Below, in pieces: positions 33,651-40,711 of a DNA stretch of 40,711 nt. Both the position numbers and the translations under genes were made by a program. The notes below the pieces were generated by a model. The model ran no database searches. It saw only the letters and a list, made by a program, of their open reading frames with translations, and had not been told where the DNA came from. The stretch comes from Chloroflexota bacterium (GTDB taxonomy: Bacteria > Chloroflexota > Dehalococcoidia > Lucifugimonadales > Lucifugimonadaceae). The first letter of the stretch is position 1, and each line of letters opens with the position of its first letter. Where the stretch lies: positions 1 to 40,711 of the forward strand of contig JADFLG010000011.1 of NCBI GenBank assembly GCA_022564545.1. Direction: 5' to 3'.

Positions 33651-34619
33651 CTAGCGGACCCTGACTGCGATTCCGCCTGAGGCGAGTACGGTTCCGGTCG
33701 CCAGGAACGCCTTTCTCACGAGTCCGAAGGCCAGGTAGACACCGTCTTCCGTCATCAATGGCGAAGCGCTCGTAATTATCCCGGCAGATTTCGAGTCGAC
33801 CGGAAGCTGAAGGGTCGTTCCAGCCTCCATTGGCTCATCACACTCCAGCACTCTTAGATTTCGCTTCACCTTGTCGTATGTGTCGAGGCGTGCGATGACT
33901 TCCTGCCCGACGTAGCAACCCTTGTCGAAGTCGATCAGGTCGAACAGACCCGACTCGATGGGGTTGGCGTGCTCGCCGTATTCACGATCTGAGCCGGGAA
34001 TCCCTCTGGTTATGCGAAACAGTTCGAAATTGTCCGGGTCTACGGCGACGGCACCGGCACTCTCGAACGCGACTGCGAGATCACGGGCCACGTCGACCGG
34101 GCAAATGGCATCGAGCCACTCTACTCCACGCGACGTGTCTGAAACGATAGTCAACGATTCACTGTCGAATTCAGCGGCTACGCTGGCGTCGCTACCGACC
34201 ACCTCGCCAAGCACCGACTCAACCACTTTAACTGCTCTGGGACCGATCAGTGAGATACGCGCGTTGGAGGCCGACAGGTCGGTAAGCTCTGCGTCTTCGA
34301 TGATCGTGTAACGGTCGATGGCCGAGATCATCCGCTCCGGATTGTCGGAATCCGAGATTAACAGCAGACGGTCCGCAAATACGTGTGCGACCAGGAATAC
34401 GTCGACCACACGGCCGCGAGCAGACGTCAGCACAGTGCGCCTGGAGCGCCCCTCAGTCACCGAAAGCAGTTCTTTCGTGGTGAGCCGGTGCAGGAGATCA
34501 AGCGCATCCGGACCCGAGTGCCGCACGATGGTCGCACTATCCCAGAACACCAGACCGCAACCGTTTTCGAGCGCGCCAAGCTGTGTCTGATCTACTTGAA
34601 TTTGCGAACTGGTCTGCAA
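33651..34619 (-). CDS. ygfZ: YgfZ/GcvT-like folate-binding Fe-S maintenance protein
   Basis: 322 residues from a TTG at 34619, with AGAGGA upstream. The YgfZ signature K-G-C-Y-x-G-Q-E is complete at 233-240 (C235), followed by VIARLDTYDKVKRNL. The remainder follows the GcvT tetrahydrofolate-binding fold (GPDALDLLHRLTTKE at the start). YgfZ/IBA57 supports repair or assembly of certain [4Fe-4S] proteins. It lies 45 bp behind the ErpA/IscA-like gene in one minus-strand operon, which supports an Fe-S role. Confidence 0.92.
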   Translation of the reverse strand: MQTSSQIQVDQTQLGALENGCGLVFWDSATIVRHSGPDALDLLHRLTTKELLSVTEGRSRRTVLTSARGRVVDVFLVAHVFADRLLLISDSDNPERMISAIDRYTIIEDAELTDLSASNARISLIGPRAVKVVESVLGEVVGSDASVAAEFDSESLTIVSDTSRGVEWLDAICPVDVARDLAVAFESAGAVAVDPDNFELFRITRGIPGSDREYGEHANPIESGLFDLIDFDKGCYVGQEVIARLDTYDKVKRNLRVLECDEPMEAGTTLQLPVDSKSAGIITSASPLMTEDGVYLAFGLVRKAFLATGTVLASGGIAVRVR

Positions 34620-34664
34620 CTCAGTCCTCTCGCCGAAGAACCACCGGAGTGTAGCCGGCTCGAG

Positions 34665-35027
34665 TTAGACAGAGAACGAGGTTCCGCAGCCACAGGTGCT
34701 TTTGGCGTTGGGGTTCGTAAACTCGAACCCCTTGCCGTTCAGGCCGTCGGAAAAATCGAGCACCGTGCCAGCCAGGAACACGAACGCTTTCTTGGGCACA
34801 TAGACCTCGACGCCGTGGTACACAATGACCTTGTCATCGGACTCAGGCCCATCGACGATTTCAAGCACGTAGGTCAGGCCCGAACAACCGCCGCCCTTCA
34901 CCGCGACTCTCAGACCGAACTTTTCCATGCCCTTGTCGATGGCGAACTGTTTAACCTTGCCCGCAGCCTTTTCGGTTATCTGAATTGTGTTGATCGGTAC
35001 CGCGCGTTCTGGCGACATTGTCGTCAT
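34665..35027 (-). CDS. erpA: A-type Fe-S carrier (ErpA/IscA/HesB family)
   Basis: 120 residues from the ATG at 35027, which AGGTGA precedes at 6-7 nt; earlier in-frame starts (35045, 35060) are less well placed. The three cluster-binding cysteines are C48 (GGGCSGLTY) and C112-G-C114 (STCGCGTSF). A-type carriers deliver [4Fe-4S] or [2Fe-2S] clusters to apoproteins. ErpA and IscA cannot be told apart with certainty. It is first in the operon with ygfZ and diverges from hisH. The respiratory Fe-S subunit at 16777 is one likely client in the same genome. Confidence 0.92.
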   Translation of the reverse strand: MTTMSPERAVPINTIQITEKAAGKVKQFAIDKGMEKFGLRVAVKGGGCSGLTYVLEIVDGPESDDKVIVYHGVEVYVPKKAFVFLAGTVLDFSDGLNGKGFEFTNPNAKSTCGCGTSFSV

Positions 35028-35063
35028 AGAGTTCACCTGCTGCATCAGTTCTATGCTCAATCG

Positions 35064-35077
35064 AGACTATACAGTCT
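35064..35077 (-). promoter_or_regulatory. Inverted repeat over the putative erpA -10 box
   Basis: Perfect dyad AGACT-ATAC-AGTCT, 37 bp upstream of the erpA ATG. On the minus strand it includes TATAGT, a good -10 box (5/6), though no convincing -35 box follows. A dyad over a -10 box suits a repressor operator; the regulator is unknown. Confidence 0.3.
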
Positions 35078-35245
35078 ATTCTCGCGCGAAACTGACTTTC
35101 GTGCAAAAAAGTACGCGTAAACCACGATTCAGCGGCGATTCACCCGTTTTCGACCTACAATTGTTAGGCGATGCCTCGTCTGAAAAAACGCAGTTAGCGC
35201 GCCACAGTGCCAGAACGCAACAAGTCCCGGTCTCTGCCACCCAGA

Positions 35246-35932
35246 ATGCCCGAAAACACCAGGAAACCACGAATCGTCATCGTCAATACGCGGGCGGCAA
35301 ATGTGCACAGCGTCGAGAAGGCACTGCGCAAAGTCGGTGCCGACCCGTTGGTGACCGGCGACCCTGCCGACCTGGCGTCGGCCGATGCGGCAGTGCTTCC
35401 CGGTGTGGGTGCCAGCGATTCCGTAATGAGGGCCCTTAATACAATGGACCTTGCGGAACCTGTCAAAGAGTTCGCCGCTTCAGGAAAACCCCTCCTGTGC
35501 GTGTGCGTCGGCCTGCAGGTGTTGTTCGATGGTTCGGAAGAGGGCGAACTGCCCGGCCTCGGCCTGGTAAAAGGCAACGTCCGGCTCATCCCAACAGGCA
35601 TGAAGGACGAACAGGGTACAAGCATGAAGGTCCCGCACATGGGTTGGAACAACGTTGTGTTCACCGGAAACGAATCCCAGCGCCATCCCGTTTTTGCGGG
35701 GATTCCCCAGGGCTCTCATTTCTACTTCGTCCACTCCTACCGGTGTGTCCCGGATAAAGAGTCAGATGTCGCTGCAACAACGAAATACGGCGTAAACATT
35801 TGTGCTGCGGTCGCACGCGGCAACGTGGTCGGGACCCAGTTTCACCCCGAAAAGAGCGGTGATGTGGGCCTCAAAATTTACGAGAATTTCCTCGAACTGG
35901 CATCGGCCTCGTTGAACGAAACAAACGAGTAA
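35246..35932 (+). CDS. hisH: Imidazole glycerol phosphate synthase glutaminase subunit HisH
   Basis: 228 residues from the ATG at 35246; the GTG at 35207 would add 13 residues beyond the family start and neither has a clear ribosome site. Class I glutamine amidotransferase: nucleophile C87 in LLCVCVGLQ, with H200 and E202 in TQFHPEKSG. It releases ammonia for HisF. The N-terminal motif, usually D-Y-G-x-G-N, reads NTRAANVHSV, which is somewhat divergent. First gene of the histidine cluster. Confidence 0.93.
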   Translation: MPENTRKPRIVIVNTRAANVHSVEKALRKVGADPLVTGDPADLASADAAVLPGVGASDSVMRALNTMDLAEPVKEFAASGKPLLCVCVGLQVLFDGSEEGELPGLGLVKGNVRLIPTGMKDEQGTSMKVPHMGWNNVVFTGNESQRHPVFAGIPQGSHFYFVHSYRCVPDKESDVAATTKYGVNICAAVARGNVVGTQFHPEKSGDVGLKIYENFLELASASLNETNE

Positions 35933-35980
35933 AACCGGACTAATTCGACACAATCGACCAAAAGAACAAAAAAACAAGAA

Positions 35981-36733
35981 ATGGAAATCCTGCCGGTAAT
36001 TGATCTGAGGGCCGGGCGCTGCGTCAGGCTGACCCAGGGCGACTACGAGCGCGAGACCGTGTTCGACGACGATCCAGCGGCGGTGGCAAGGCGGTGGGCC
36101 GGCCAGGGTGCACGACGGTTGCACGTGGTCGACCTCGACGGCGCCAGGGACGGGGTGCGCGGCAACGCGGAAGCGGTATCGGCGATAATTTGTGCCGTGG
36201 ATATCCCGATTCAACTTGGCGGTGGCATTCGAGACGCAGGCGAGGCCAGGCGACTTGTCGATACGGGCGTGGATCGGGTGATATTCGGAACGGCAGCTAT
36301 CGAGACCCCCCGCGAGGTCCGGACCGCTGTTGAAGACATCGGGCCCGAACACGTGATCGTCGGCATCGACGCAAAGGACGGCATGGTCCAGACCCACGGT
36401 TGGCTCGAACAGTCAAATGTGACCGCGATGGAGCTTGCGAACGAAATGGTCGACCTTGGAGTTCGCCGGTTTATCTATACGGACACGAGTCGCGACGGCA
36501 CATTGACCCACCCGAACTTCACCGCGGTTGCCGAGTTACAGGAAAACCTGCGATATCCTATTGTTGTGGCTGGTGGCATTGCCTCCATCGAAGATCTCGT
36601 CGAGTTGGCGAAAATGGGTGTTGAAGGTGCCATTTCAGGCATGGCCATTTACTCGGGCACGCTCGATCTGCAGCGCGCCATCGAAACGATTGACGCAATG
36701 ACGGCTGCCGACGACCGGTTGGCCAGCATCTGA
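35981..36733 (+). CDS. hisA: Phosphoribosylformimino-5-aminoimidazole carboxamide ribotide isomerase HisA
   Basis: 250 residues, a (beta/alpha)8 barrel. The catalytic aspartates are D8 (PVIDLRAG) and D130 (VGIDAKDG); phosphate-binding loops LGGGIRD and VAGGIAS are present, as is YTDTSRDGTL. It opens the ribose ring of ProFAR by an Amadori rearrangement and supplies the substrate of HisF/HisH. The start is preceded by an A-rich stretch rather than a strong ribosome site. Confidence 0.95.
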   Translation: MEILPVIDLRAGRCVRLTQGDYERETVFDDDPAAVARRWAGQGARRLHVVDLDGARDGVRGNAEAVSAIICAVDIPIQLGGGIRDAGEARRLVDTGVDRVIFGTAAIETPREVRTAVEDIGPEHVIVGIDAKDGMVQTHGWLEQSNVTAMELANEMVDLGVRRFIYTDTSRDGTLTHPNFTAVAELQENLRYPIVVAGGIASIEDLVELAKMGVEGAISGMAIYSGTLDLQRAIETIDAMTAADDRLASI

Positions 36734-36760
36734 ACACATATAGACCAGGAAAAGACGCGA

Positions 36761-37342
36761 ATGCCGACAAGAACTTCAGAAGACCGGGTGAATGCTCTGC
36801 TGCACCCGAAGCTCGAGGAAACGTTCGACCCTCAATCGATCATCGCGCTGGTGCCGATCCAATCCGACCAGAAGGTCGCAGACATCGGTTCAGGACCCGG
36901 TCGGCTGTCAATTCCGATCGCGAAGTACCTGTTCATGGGCACCTGTTATGCAATCGATGTAGAGGAAGAAATGCTGAAACACGTCAGGGAACAGGCCGAA
37001 AAGGCCCGTCTCGGCAACATCGAAACGCTGGTCTCCAAAGAAAACAAGATTCCGATGGACGACGAGTTCCTCGACGGCGTCGTGTTCGCAGATGTCCTGA
37101 ACGAAGCCAGCCGCCCAAAGACGTTAATCAAGGAGGGCGCTCGACTTTTGAAGAAGTACGGGTGGATGGCGATCATCGATTGGCTGCCACCAAAGGAAAA
37201 CGGCAAGCCCAAAGTTGGGCCCGCTGCATCAAAACGGGTAAGCCAGGAAGATATGCGCGCAGCCACCGAAGAGCTCGGCCTGCGCACACTTACGTCTCGG
37301 CAGCTCACTCATCACCGATACATCATCGTTGCTCGCAAGTAG
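36761..37342 (+). CDS. Class I SAM-dependent methyltransferase
   Basis: 193 residues. The SAM loop is VADIGSGPGRLSIPIA (39-54), followed by the acidic ribose-binding end YAIDVEEEM and a later LLKKYGWMAIIDW strand, the standard methyltransferase-11 layout. AGGAAAAG precedes the ATG. It lies 27 bp after hisA and 15 bp before hisF, so it is transcribed with the histidine genes, although no histidine step needs a methyltransferase. The substrate is unknown. Confidence 0.85.
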   Translation: MPTRTSEDRVNALLHPKLEETFDPQSIIALVPIQSDQKVADIGSGPGRLSIPIAKYLFMGTCYAIDVEEEMLKHVREQAEKARLGNIETLVSKENKIPMDDEFLDGVVFADVLNEASRPKTLIKEGARLLKKYGWMAIIDWLPPKENGKPKVGPAASKRVSQEDMRAATEELGLRTLTSRQLTHHRYIIVARK

Positions 37343-37357
37343 ACCGGAGACCGCACG

Positions 37358-38164
37358 ATGTTGACGCGCCGCGTCATCCCATGTCTCGACGTCGACGCCG
37401 GGCGCGTGGTCAAGGGTGTCAGTTTCGTCGACATCCGAGATGCCGGCGACCCGGCCGAACTCGCGGCTTTCTACAACGCAGAAGGTGCCGACGAACTTGT
37501 TTTTCTCGACATCACGGCATCTTCCGACGCCCGCGACACAATGATCGACGTGGTCGAAAAGGTGTCGTCCGAAGTATTCATCCCGCTCACCGTAGGCGGC
37601 GGGATCCGGTCGGTCGATGACATGCGCAGGATGCTTGAAGCTGGCGCCGACAAGGTTGCGGTGAACAGCGCCGCGGTCGCCAGTCCGAAGTTGATTGAGG
37701 ATTGCGCCAGGGAGTTCGGTTCGCAGTGCGTGGTCCTGGCCATGGACGTAAAGCGTGTCGAACATCCTGTCATTTCGGAAATTGAGGGCTACGGCAGCGT
37801 CCCGGCAGAGGCGCTGTGGCAGATCTACACGCACGGCGGACGTCGCCCAACTGCGCTCGATGCCGTGAAATGGGCGAGATTGGCGACTGAAAACGGTGCA
37901 GGTGAGCTACTTGTCACAAGCATGGACGCCGACGGTCAAAAAACCGGGTATGACAACGAATTGCTCTCGGTAATATCCGGCTCCGTGACGGTGCCCGTCA
38001 TTGCCAGTGGCGGTGCCGGAGCCCTCGGCCATTTCTACGATGCGCTGGTTGTTGGCAGGTCAGATGCCGTCCTCGCCGCATCGGTATTTCACTTTGGCGA
38101 ACTCCGGGTCGCCGAGGTCAAGTCGTACCTTGCCGAACGCGGCATTCCTGTGCGGGAGGTCTGA
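37358..38164 (+). CDS. hisF: Imidazole glycerol phosphate synthase cyclase subunit HisF
   Basis: 268 residues, a (beta/alpha)8 barrel with the catalytic D11 (IPCLDVDAG) and D130 (LAMDVKR) at canonical positions. GGGIRS and ASGGAG are the phosphate loops. It closes the imidazole ring using ammonia from HisH and releases AICAR. GGAGA precedes the ATG. Confidence 0.96.
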   Translation: MLTRRVIPCLDVDAGRVVKGVSFVDIRDAGDPAELAAFYNAEGADELVFLDITASSDARDTMIDVVEKVSSEVFIPLTVGGGIRSVDDMRRMLEAGADKVAVNSAAVASPKLIEDCAREFGSQCVVLAMDVKRVEHPVISEIEGYGSVPAEALWQIYTHGGRRPTALDAVKWARLATENGAGELLVTSMDADGQKTGYDNELLSVISGSVTVPVIASGGAGALGHFYDALVVGRSDAVLAASVFHFGELRVAEVKSYLAERGIPVREV

Positions 38165-38167
38165 CCC

Positions 38168-38950
38168 GTGGCCGTGACGTTACGTTCCGGGCGTCCTGGC
38201 GGGCCTGGGGGTTCCGGGCAGCCTGCGCTGCCCGAGGCGATTGCTTTCGACTGTTACCGGACGCTTTTCGATAACTCGCACGACGACTGGAAACTCACAT
38301 TTGGAGAGATCATCGAAGCACAGGAGCTGCCACTCGATTCCGAAGAGCTGTGGAAAAGGTGGCGGAAGTACGAGGTTGAGTTCCGCAAAGTCCGTACCGA
38401 CCTCGGGCGACCTTACAACAGTCCGCCGTTCAAATCGTACCGGCAGGCCTGGACTGAGTGCTTCCAGAAGGTGTTCGATGACCTCGGCCTTGGGCCAGAG
38501 ACCAGGGCCGACGCCGCCGCGGCAGGTCATCGCGCGGCGATGCACATGACCGACCGGCCAATCTTCCCGGACACGCTTGAGGCGCTGGACCTGCTCAAGG
38601 GACGAGTGAAGCTGGGCCTGTTTTCAAATGCCGACAACGAAGGTCTCCGACCGCTCCTGGCGAACGCTGGACTGGAATTCGATTTTGTCGCCAGCTCGGA
38701 ATCGGCACAGGTCTACAAGCCCGCGCTGGCTGCGTTCGAGTATCTGTTCAAGGGGCTCGGCATCGGCCCGGAGAAGACCTGGTACGTGGGCGACCAGTTG
38801 TTCGACGACGTGCTGGGCGGCTACCGGGCGGGGGCCACCACAGTGTGGATCAACCGTAACGGTGCAGAAGTTGACCGCGAGCCTGAACCCGACATAGAGA
38901 TCACCGATCTCCGCGAACTTTCGGAGATCCTCGAACATATCGGCGGGTAA
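38168..38950 (+). CDS. HAD-superfamily hydrolase in the histidine cluster
   Basis: 260 residues from a GTG 3 bp after hisF (GGGAGG 7-8 nt upstream). A glycine/proline-rich leader of about 20 residues is followed by the HAD motifs: D28 (FDCYRTLFD, a Y in place of the usual second D), S153 (GLFSNAD), K184 (YKP) and GDQLFDD (D209, D213, D214), with a helical cap between. Because it is tightly coupled to his genes, it may be the histidinol-phosphate phosphatase of this organism. That is inference; other small phosphoesters are possible. Lack of the usual D-x-D second aspartate leaves haloacid dehalogenase-like chemistry conceivable too. Confidence 0.82.
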   Translation: MAVTLRSGRPGGPGGSGQPALPEAIAFDCYRTLFDNSHDDWKLTFGEIIEAQELPLDSEELWKRWRKYEVEFRKVRTDLGRPYNSPPFKSYRQAWTECFQKVFDDLGLGPETRADAAAAGHRAAMHMTDRPIFPDTLEALDLLKGRVKLGLFSNADNEGLRPLLANAGLEFDFVASSESAQVYKPALAAFEYLFKGLGIGPEKTWYVGDQLFDDVLGGYRAGATTVWINRNGAEVDREPEPDIEITDLRELSEILEHIGG

Positions 38951-39072
38951 CCCATGTCCCCGGTCTAAAGCGGGAACCATGTGCCCGGCTGTACAGTGTG
39001 GGTCATGCCCGCCAACCGACACAACCTGCCGCGACGCGATGTTCAACCAATACGCGCCAGGGGCCGCAGGGC

Positions 39073-39109
39073 AACCCACCCTCCAACTCCCTGCCTGGCA
39101 GGGTGGGAG
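39073..39109 (+). repeat. Dispersed palindromic repeat, family 1, copy D
   Basis: Begins AACCCACCCTCCAACTCCCT and ends GCAGGGTGGGAG. It is the reverse complement of the 193-229 copy with few differences. It lies in the 258-bp space between the HAD gene and hisIE, between genes of the same direction. Confidence 0.55.
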
Positions 39110-39208
39110 GACTTCGACACCATACCGCCGCTTCGGGCACGGGGTGTGCCGTAACATCAATTCACCTGCCAGTCGACTCCCAGATATTTACTCACGAGGA
39201 AGGTCGAA

Positions 39209-39841
39209 ATGATCCAGTTCAATGACCGCGGGCTGATCCCGGCGATCGTTCAAGATGCCGAGTCCGGTCGGGTCTTGATGCACGCGTACATGAACGAAGA
39301 GGCCCTCCGGCGGACGCTCGAAGGACCAGACGCCTGGTTCTACTCCCGCAGTCGGCAGGAGTTGTGGCACAAGGGTGAAACGTCCGGCAACTACATGAAG
39401 GTTGTCGAGGTGGAGCGCGATTGCGATAGCGATGCTGTCCTCGTGGCGGTTGTACCCGTCGGTCCGGCCTGCCACACGGGCACGGAATCCTGCTTCGACT
39501 CGGGTTCGCTGGACGCCGGGTCGCTGGACGCCAACGGCGCGACAACCAAACCTGGCCCGGGAGTGCTGGCCGACCTTCTCGAAGTGATCAAGAGGCGCGC
39601 CGAGGAAAAACCTGAAGGCTCGTATACAGCTGAACTTCTCGAAGCCGGCACGCGTCGGGTGGCACAAAAGGTCGTGGAAGAGGCGGGCGAGGTGGCCATC
39701 GCGGCGGTCAGTCAGACAGGCGAAGACCTTGTGAACGAAATGGCCGACCTGCTTTACCACTCTATGGTGTTGCTGACCTCGGCCGGGGTGTCGGCAGACA
39801 AGGTCTGGGACGTGCTGGCAAAGCGCCGTCGCCAGGGGTAG
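39209..39841 (+). CDS. hisI: Bifunctional phosphoribosyl-AMP cyclohydrolase/phosphoribosyl-ATP pyrophosphohydrolase HisIE
   Basis: 210 residues. Residues 1-110 are HisI: metal ligands in DCDSD (71-75) and cysteines C88 and C95 for zinc ([11 protein letters not shown]). Residues about 117-210 are His[13 protein letters not shown] with the E-E-A-G-E metal motif (157-161) and NEMADLLYH. It catalyses steps 2 and 3 of histidine synthesis. A small in-frame duplication in the linker (SLDAGSLDA) marks the joint. AGGAAGG precedes the ATG. Confidence 0.95.
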   Translation: MIQFNDRGLIPAIVQDAESGRVLMHAYMNEEALRRTLEGPDAWFYSRSRQELWHKGETSGNYMKVVEVERDCDSDAVLVAVVPVGPACHTGTESCFDSGSLDAGSLDANGATTKPGPGVLADLLEVIKRRAEEKPEGSYTAELLEAGTRRVAQKVVEEAGEVAIAAVSQTGEDLVNEMADLLYHSMVLLTSAGVSADKVWDVLAKRRRQG

Positions 39842-39842
39842 T

Positions 39843-40410
39843 TTGACGGACGTTGTTTGCAGAATTGAATCAAGCAGGGCCACACAGACGTCGCCGAGTT
39901 CGTCGTTGCAGGGCGTCCGTCCAGGTTGCAACAAGTTTTCAGAGCATGAAGACATTTCGACTCGGCCACCTGATCGCTTGTCTGCAGCACTCTCGTCCGG
40001 GCTGAAGTGGAGCACCCAAACGCCAATATTTGTTTCCCGACCCCTGCAGAAGTGGGTGCCCGTTTGCGGGCGCGTGGCACGCGCTCGTCGTTTTCGACGA
40101 ACCCGACCCCCTCCGGTTCAGTGCGGAGGATGTGGAGGACTATCTCTCCACGGCCCTCCGTTGGGCCAACCGCGTCCACGACCATGACGCCGAGGCCGTC
40201 TATCCGTTCATCTTCTGGAACGCTGCCTGGCGCGCAGGCGCGTCTCTTCGCCACGGGCACGCGCAGGTCCTTGTCGCGAAGGAGGAGCCCTACGCGCGCG
40301 TGGGGGCCCTCCGTGATGCCGCGCTGCGCTTTCAGGCTGACACGGGTCGCGATTACTTCCGTGTTCTTGTGGCCCTTCACGAAGCACTTGGCCTGGCGTA
40401 CCGGGACGGG
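39843..40410 (+). pseudogene. Broken GalT-like (HIT-superfamily) nucleotidyltransferase gene
   Basis: Fragments of one apparent protein lie in three frames. Frame 3 carries EHEDISTRPPDRL, like the GalT N-terminal H-E-D-x-T-P-P motif. Frame 2 carries RAEVEHPNANICFPTP and ends near 40075. Frame 1 carries ALVVFDEPDPLRF and RHGHAQVLVAKEEP, with the H-x-H-x-Q nucleotide-binding motif at about 40252-40266, through GLAYRDG. Two shifts, both of the same sense, and no usable start mean it is inactive, or the DNA was assembled wrongly. The frame then continues into an unrelated protein. Confidence 0.55.
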
Positions 40411-40711
40411 GTTTTCTATACCACACAGCGCAGCGAACTTACGCGGCTTCGGGACATCGACGGCGATGGTCGAGCGGACACCTACGAGACGGTTTACAGC
40501 TGGCCGCTCGAGGGCAATTATCACGAGTATTCTTACGGTCCGTTGATCCGCGAAGACGGCACCATGATTGTGACACTCAACCTGGCGTGGGTCGGTTATG
40601 GAGCCAGCCTCTCAAAATGGCGGGGGTGGATGCTGGAGATCACACCCGATGGTGAAATGACTCCGATGGCCACCGGCAGGCGCTCACCGGCCGGTTGTGG
40701 TTTTAATGTGG
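40411..40711 (+). CDS. Fragment of PVC-type/sorbosone-dehydrogenase-like beta-propeller protein
   Basis: The frame from the GalT-like remnant continues without a stop to the window edge, but the residues change family. FYTTQRSELTRLRDIDGDG, GNYHEYSYGPLIREDG, SKWRGWMLEITPDGEM and RRSPAGCGFN are typical of the sugar-dehydrogenase-like propeller domain of PVC-type haem-binding proteins. Its own N-terminus is missing and the C-terminus lies beyond the window. It is either a rearrangement product or an assembly artefact. Confidence 0.55.

Noticed and set aside
40003-40005. TGA in frame with the GalT-like segment as another recoded codon
   Set aside because: No conserved cysteine is expected there, homologous residues lie in other frames at this point, and no G-loop hairpin is obvious; decay fits better.
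39188-40015. Long minus-strand open frame over hisIE
   Set aside because: It is the antisense shadow of the clear hisIE gene; GC-rich codon use leaves the opposite strand open.
1-40711. tRNA, rRNA or transposase/IS elements
   Set aside because: I saw no cloverleaf with a T-loop signature, no rRNA-like stretch and no DDE or serine/tyrosine recombinase protein; short RNAs could still be missed without a covariance search.

Overview
The window is about 40.7 kb of fairly GC-rich bacterial DNA, densely coding, with many GTG/TTG starts and short, overlapping gene junctions. The gene content points to an aerobic or microaerobic free-living bacterium. It includes an alternative complex III (Act) respiratory operon joined to System I cytochrome c maturation genes, a fatty-acid/phospholipid cluster, a histidine cluster and Gfo/Idh- and SDR-type accessory enzymes. 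This resembles Chloroflexota of the SAR202/Dehalococcoidia type, but I have run no search and hold the taxonomy loosely.

Layout. 1-3.4 kb: the tail of an unknown protein, radC, a Gfo/Idh/MocA oxidoreductase, a DUF971 protein coupled to a DinB-like protein. 3.3-6.3 kb: a probable acquired restriction/modification patch. An AT-richer HsdR_N-type nuclease gene lies between two 45-bp degenerate copies of the 3' end of the DinB gene, followed by a DNA methyltransferase fused to an Mrr-like nuclease domain. 6.4-10.2 kb, minus strand: E1 beta and alpha of a 2-oxoacid dehydrogenase, and a TrpB-like protein whose PLP lysine is replaced by glutamate. 10.6-12.5 kb: a collagen-like lipoprotein with seven ~50-residue repeats. 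13.2-21.5 kb: Act operon in the order small membrane protein, A, B1, B2, F, C, D, E. 21.5-26.5 kb: ccmH, ccmF, two membrane-anchored proteins and a TlpA/ResA thioredoxin, in one run of overlapping genes. 26.6-28.3 kb: two tandem SDR genes. 29.1-32.7 kb: a HadA/HadB-like dehydratase pair, plsX, fabG and a fabL-like enoyl reductase. 33.7-35.0 kb, minus strand: ErpA/IscA-type protein and YgfZ. 35.2-39.8 kb: hisH, hisA, a methyltransferase, hisF, a HAD phosphatase and hisIE. 39.8-40.7 kb: a broken GalT-like gene running directly into a fragment of an unrelated propeller protein.

The most interesting locus is 32893-33576. A single frame encodes a 227-residue MerB (organomercurial lyase)-like protein interrupted only by two TGA codons. 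Those TGA codons fall exactly at the two catalytic cysteine positions of the MerB family. Each is followed, 18 or 19 nt later, by the loop of a short hairpin whose loop starts with G, the layout of a bacterial SECIS element. The simplest reading is a previously unannotated selenoprotein with two selenocysteines. A routine gene caller would split or lose it.

Two families of dispersed short intergenic repeats are present. One is a roughly 37-bp palindromic element (four copies), mostly at convergent gene ends. The other is a roughly 60-65-bp element found as single copies, an inverted pair and a tandem array.
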